Assembly: GCA_021790385.1 (NCBI GenBank)
Contig: JAJYDW010000008.1
Span: 20,225 to 84,224 of the forward strand
DNA: 64,000 bases
Direction of reading: 5' to 3'
Origin: Planctomycetota bacterium
Lineage (GTDB): Bacteria > Planctomycetota > Phycisphaerae > WQYP01
Below are positions 62,575 to 64,000 of the stretch, piece after piece. The notes under the pieces are model-generated. The model was not told the DNA's origin, ran no database searches, and saw only the letters and a list, made by a program, of their open reading frames with translations. Every line of letters begins with the position of its first letter. Position 1 is the stretch's first letter. The translations under genes and the position numbers were made by a program.

Positions 62575-63723
62575 TTAGGAGGGCAGACTCACCGGCATAA
62601 TGACATAAAGAAAATCCGGACCGAGTCGTAAAATACCCGGTTTGGTGGACGCTTTCATTTCCAGCACAACTTCATCTACCGTGGCTACTTTCAAAGCATC
62701 AGCGAGATAATGCGGATTAAATCCTATATCTATGGGTTCGCCGGAATAAGAGACATTCATGGTTACCTTGGCATCACCGGTCTCCGGAGCCCGACTTGTT
62801 ACCACCAGTTGCTTAGCACTAAACGAAAGTTTCACCCCTTTGGATTCCTCATTGGTCAGCAGGGCGGAACGTTTCACCGCACTGAAAAATTCTTCGCGTT
62901 TAAGGGTCACCTTGCGGTCGCAATCTTTGGGAATAACATCCTGGTAGGGTGGAAACAGGCCTTCCACCAGAACACTGCTTAAAATAGTTCCGACACTGGT
63001 AGCGGGTTTGCCATCGGCGGTTTGTTCCACCACATGCGCGTAAAGCTTATTTTCGCGAAATTGCAGATGCACCACATTTTCTGGGTGAACCAGCAACCGT
63101 TCCAAAAGAGAAATTGCTTTCAACGGTACCACTGAAGCTATCTCTTTGGCATCTGCAGCAATGACCTGATCCTGTGTTTGTGCCAATCGGTGGCCATCGG
63201 TTGCCACGAGCATCAGCTTTTTACCTTTGCGTTCAAAAAGCACTCCATTAATGGCATAGCGACTCATTTCCTTAGCGGCGGCAAAGCGCGTACGGTCCAG
63301 CATCGTTTTCAACGTGCCGGCCGACAAGGAGAAATCGGGCTGGCCTTCAAATCCGGAAATGGGTGGAAATTCCTCGGAATTAAAACCCAATAACTTGAAA
63401 ACACTGTCTGAACCCATGATGGTGGTTTGATCGCCATTGGTTTCCAGCACCAGGGTGTCATCCGGAGCACTGGTAATGATTTCCAGAAATTTCATGGCTG
63501 GCAAAAGCGCTGATCCAGGCTCTTTTACTTCTACTTGTCCAAGAGTACTCTCCAGTGTTACTTCCATATCGGTGGCCATGACACGCAAAGCGTTGCCACC
63601 GGGTTCGTTCAAGGTGGAAATTTTCACACAGCCGAGAATAGGTTTGGGGGAACGGGCAGGAACCACGTTGGCTGCCTGGCTCAGGATTTCAAGTAACGCT
63701 CCGCGATTTATGATTGCTTTCAT
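62575..63723 (-). CDS. dnaN: DNA polymerase III sliding clamp (beta subunit)
   Basis: The ring-shaped clamp that keeps polymerase on DNA. The 382-residue protein starts MKAIINRGALLEILSQAANVVPARSPKPILGCVKI and ends FLYVIMPVSLPS, both typical of DnaN with three repeats of one fold. AGGAAG 8 bases before this ATG fixes the start; a longer frame upstream is not clamp-like. dnaA, often its neighbour, is about 47 kb away. Confidence 0.97.
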   Translation of the reverse strand: MKAIINRGALLEILSQAANVVPARSPKPILGCVKISTLNEPGGNALRVMATDMEVTLESTLGQVEVKEPGSALLPAMKFLEIITSAPDDTLVLETNGDQTTIMGSDSVFKLLGFNSEEFPPISGFEGQPDFSLSAGTLKTMLDRTRFAAAKEMSRYAINGVLFERKGKKLMLVATDGHRLAQTQDQVIAADAKEIASVVPLKAISLLERLLVHPENVVHLQFRENKLYAHVVEQTADGKPATSVGTILSSVLVEGLFPPYQDVIPKDCDRKVTLKREEFFSAVKRSALLTNEESKGVKLSFSAKQLVVTSRAPETGDAKVTMNVSYSGEPIDIGFNPHYLADALKVATVDEVVLEMKASTKPGILRLGPDFLYVIMPVSLPS

Positions 63724-63897
63724 GGGTTTCACTTCCTGAAAATCCACAGATGATCGTGACCACCATTTATGCGGCGGCAATTTTCGGATTATCTTAAAGG
63801 TGCGGGGAAAAAATAACAACCTCGGAATGTGTAGAGCCGGTGGGCATACACGCATCCACGCACCCCATCCACCGGGTGTAACTCCTATTGTTGGCGA

Positions 63898-64000
63898 TTA
63901 GGCGGCGCGTTGGTTCCAGTAATTTTCCACCAGGCCGGCGTATTCCAAGCTGCGCAGGGCGGCCATGTGTTCGGCCCGCTGCACACGCCAACGGCAGGAG
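63898..64000 (-). CDS. C-terminal end of an unidentified gene
   Basis: The last 33 codons of a minus-strand reading frame that enters from the right edge. The visible residues (RAEHMAALRSLEYAGLVENYW, read in parts, ending NQRAA and a TAA stop) look like a real protein end with GC-rich third positions. Too little is present to identify it. It lies 174 bp before dnaN on the same strand. Confidence 0.4.
   Translation of the reverse strand, partial: SCRWRVQRAEHMAALRSLEYAGLVENYWNQRAA

Overview
The window is about 57% GC bacterial chromosome that most resembles a planctomycete of the class Phycisphaerae. The basis is the gene mix, not a marker-gene search: a sulfatase-family protein, two Gfo/Idh/MocA oxidoreductases with a xylose-isomerase-like partner, a DUF1570-type lipoprotein, a MoxR/DUF58 pair, a PEP-CTERM protein, a FAD_oxidored protein, and dnaA lying far from dnaN. 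Most starts were chosen from Shine-Dalgarno (SD) spacing, so several differ from the longest possible reading frame.

Left part (0-12.4 kb). A partial ligA is followed by a divergent lysR/yeiH-type pair. Next come a flippase-like membrane protein, glyA, a PAP2 phosphatase with a HAD hydrolase, a multipass COG4705-like protein, a broken BcrC-like phosphatase, a cell-wall amidase and an OmpR/EnvZ-type two-component system.

Replication and RNA part (12.6-21.1 kb). This holds a phospholipid-methyltransferase-like gene, a DnaA-box region, dnaA, an orphan DNA methyltransferase and a YjbQ protein. A 59-residue small protein, a decayed PaiB-like gene, a sigma-70 family factor, miaB and a GDSL hydrolase follow. 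gcvP (21.3-24.2 kb) then converges on a compact division/peptidoglycan run, ftsL-ftsI-murE-murF-mraY (24.3-30.9 kb, minus strand).

Sugar/sulfate part (31.2-37.7 kb, minus strand). After ppa comes a probable five-gene operon: two oxidoreductases, a sugar isomerase/epimerase, a sulfatase-like/sulfotransferase fusion and rhaM. The fusion has Thr where sulfatases carry the formylglycine Cys/Ser. This is the best candidate in the window for an undescribed enzyme system.

Middle and right (38-60.9 kb). A metalloprotease-like lipoprotein, a carboxypeptidase-regulatory-like protein with a perfect 33-bp duplication, a HAD phosphatase, pgeF and msrA-msrB lead to an isolated rplA-rplJ-rplL group. That group has a good promoter and a strong terminator. 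purL, an ASCH protein and moxR-DUF58 follow, with two copies of a palindromic repeat around purL/ASCH. A secreted pair at 52.6-56.8 kb carries three copies of a module I do not recognise as named. pyrD, a PEP-CTERM protein and an FAD oxidoreductase come next.

Right end (60.9-64 kb). pabA/trpG, a 549-bp AT-rich stretch with three perfect DnaA boxes, dciA and dnaN form the likely origin locus, about 47 kb from dnaA. I saw no rRNA, tRNA, CRISPR array, insertion sequence or prophage.
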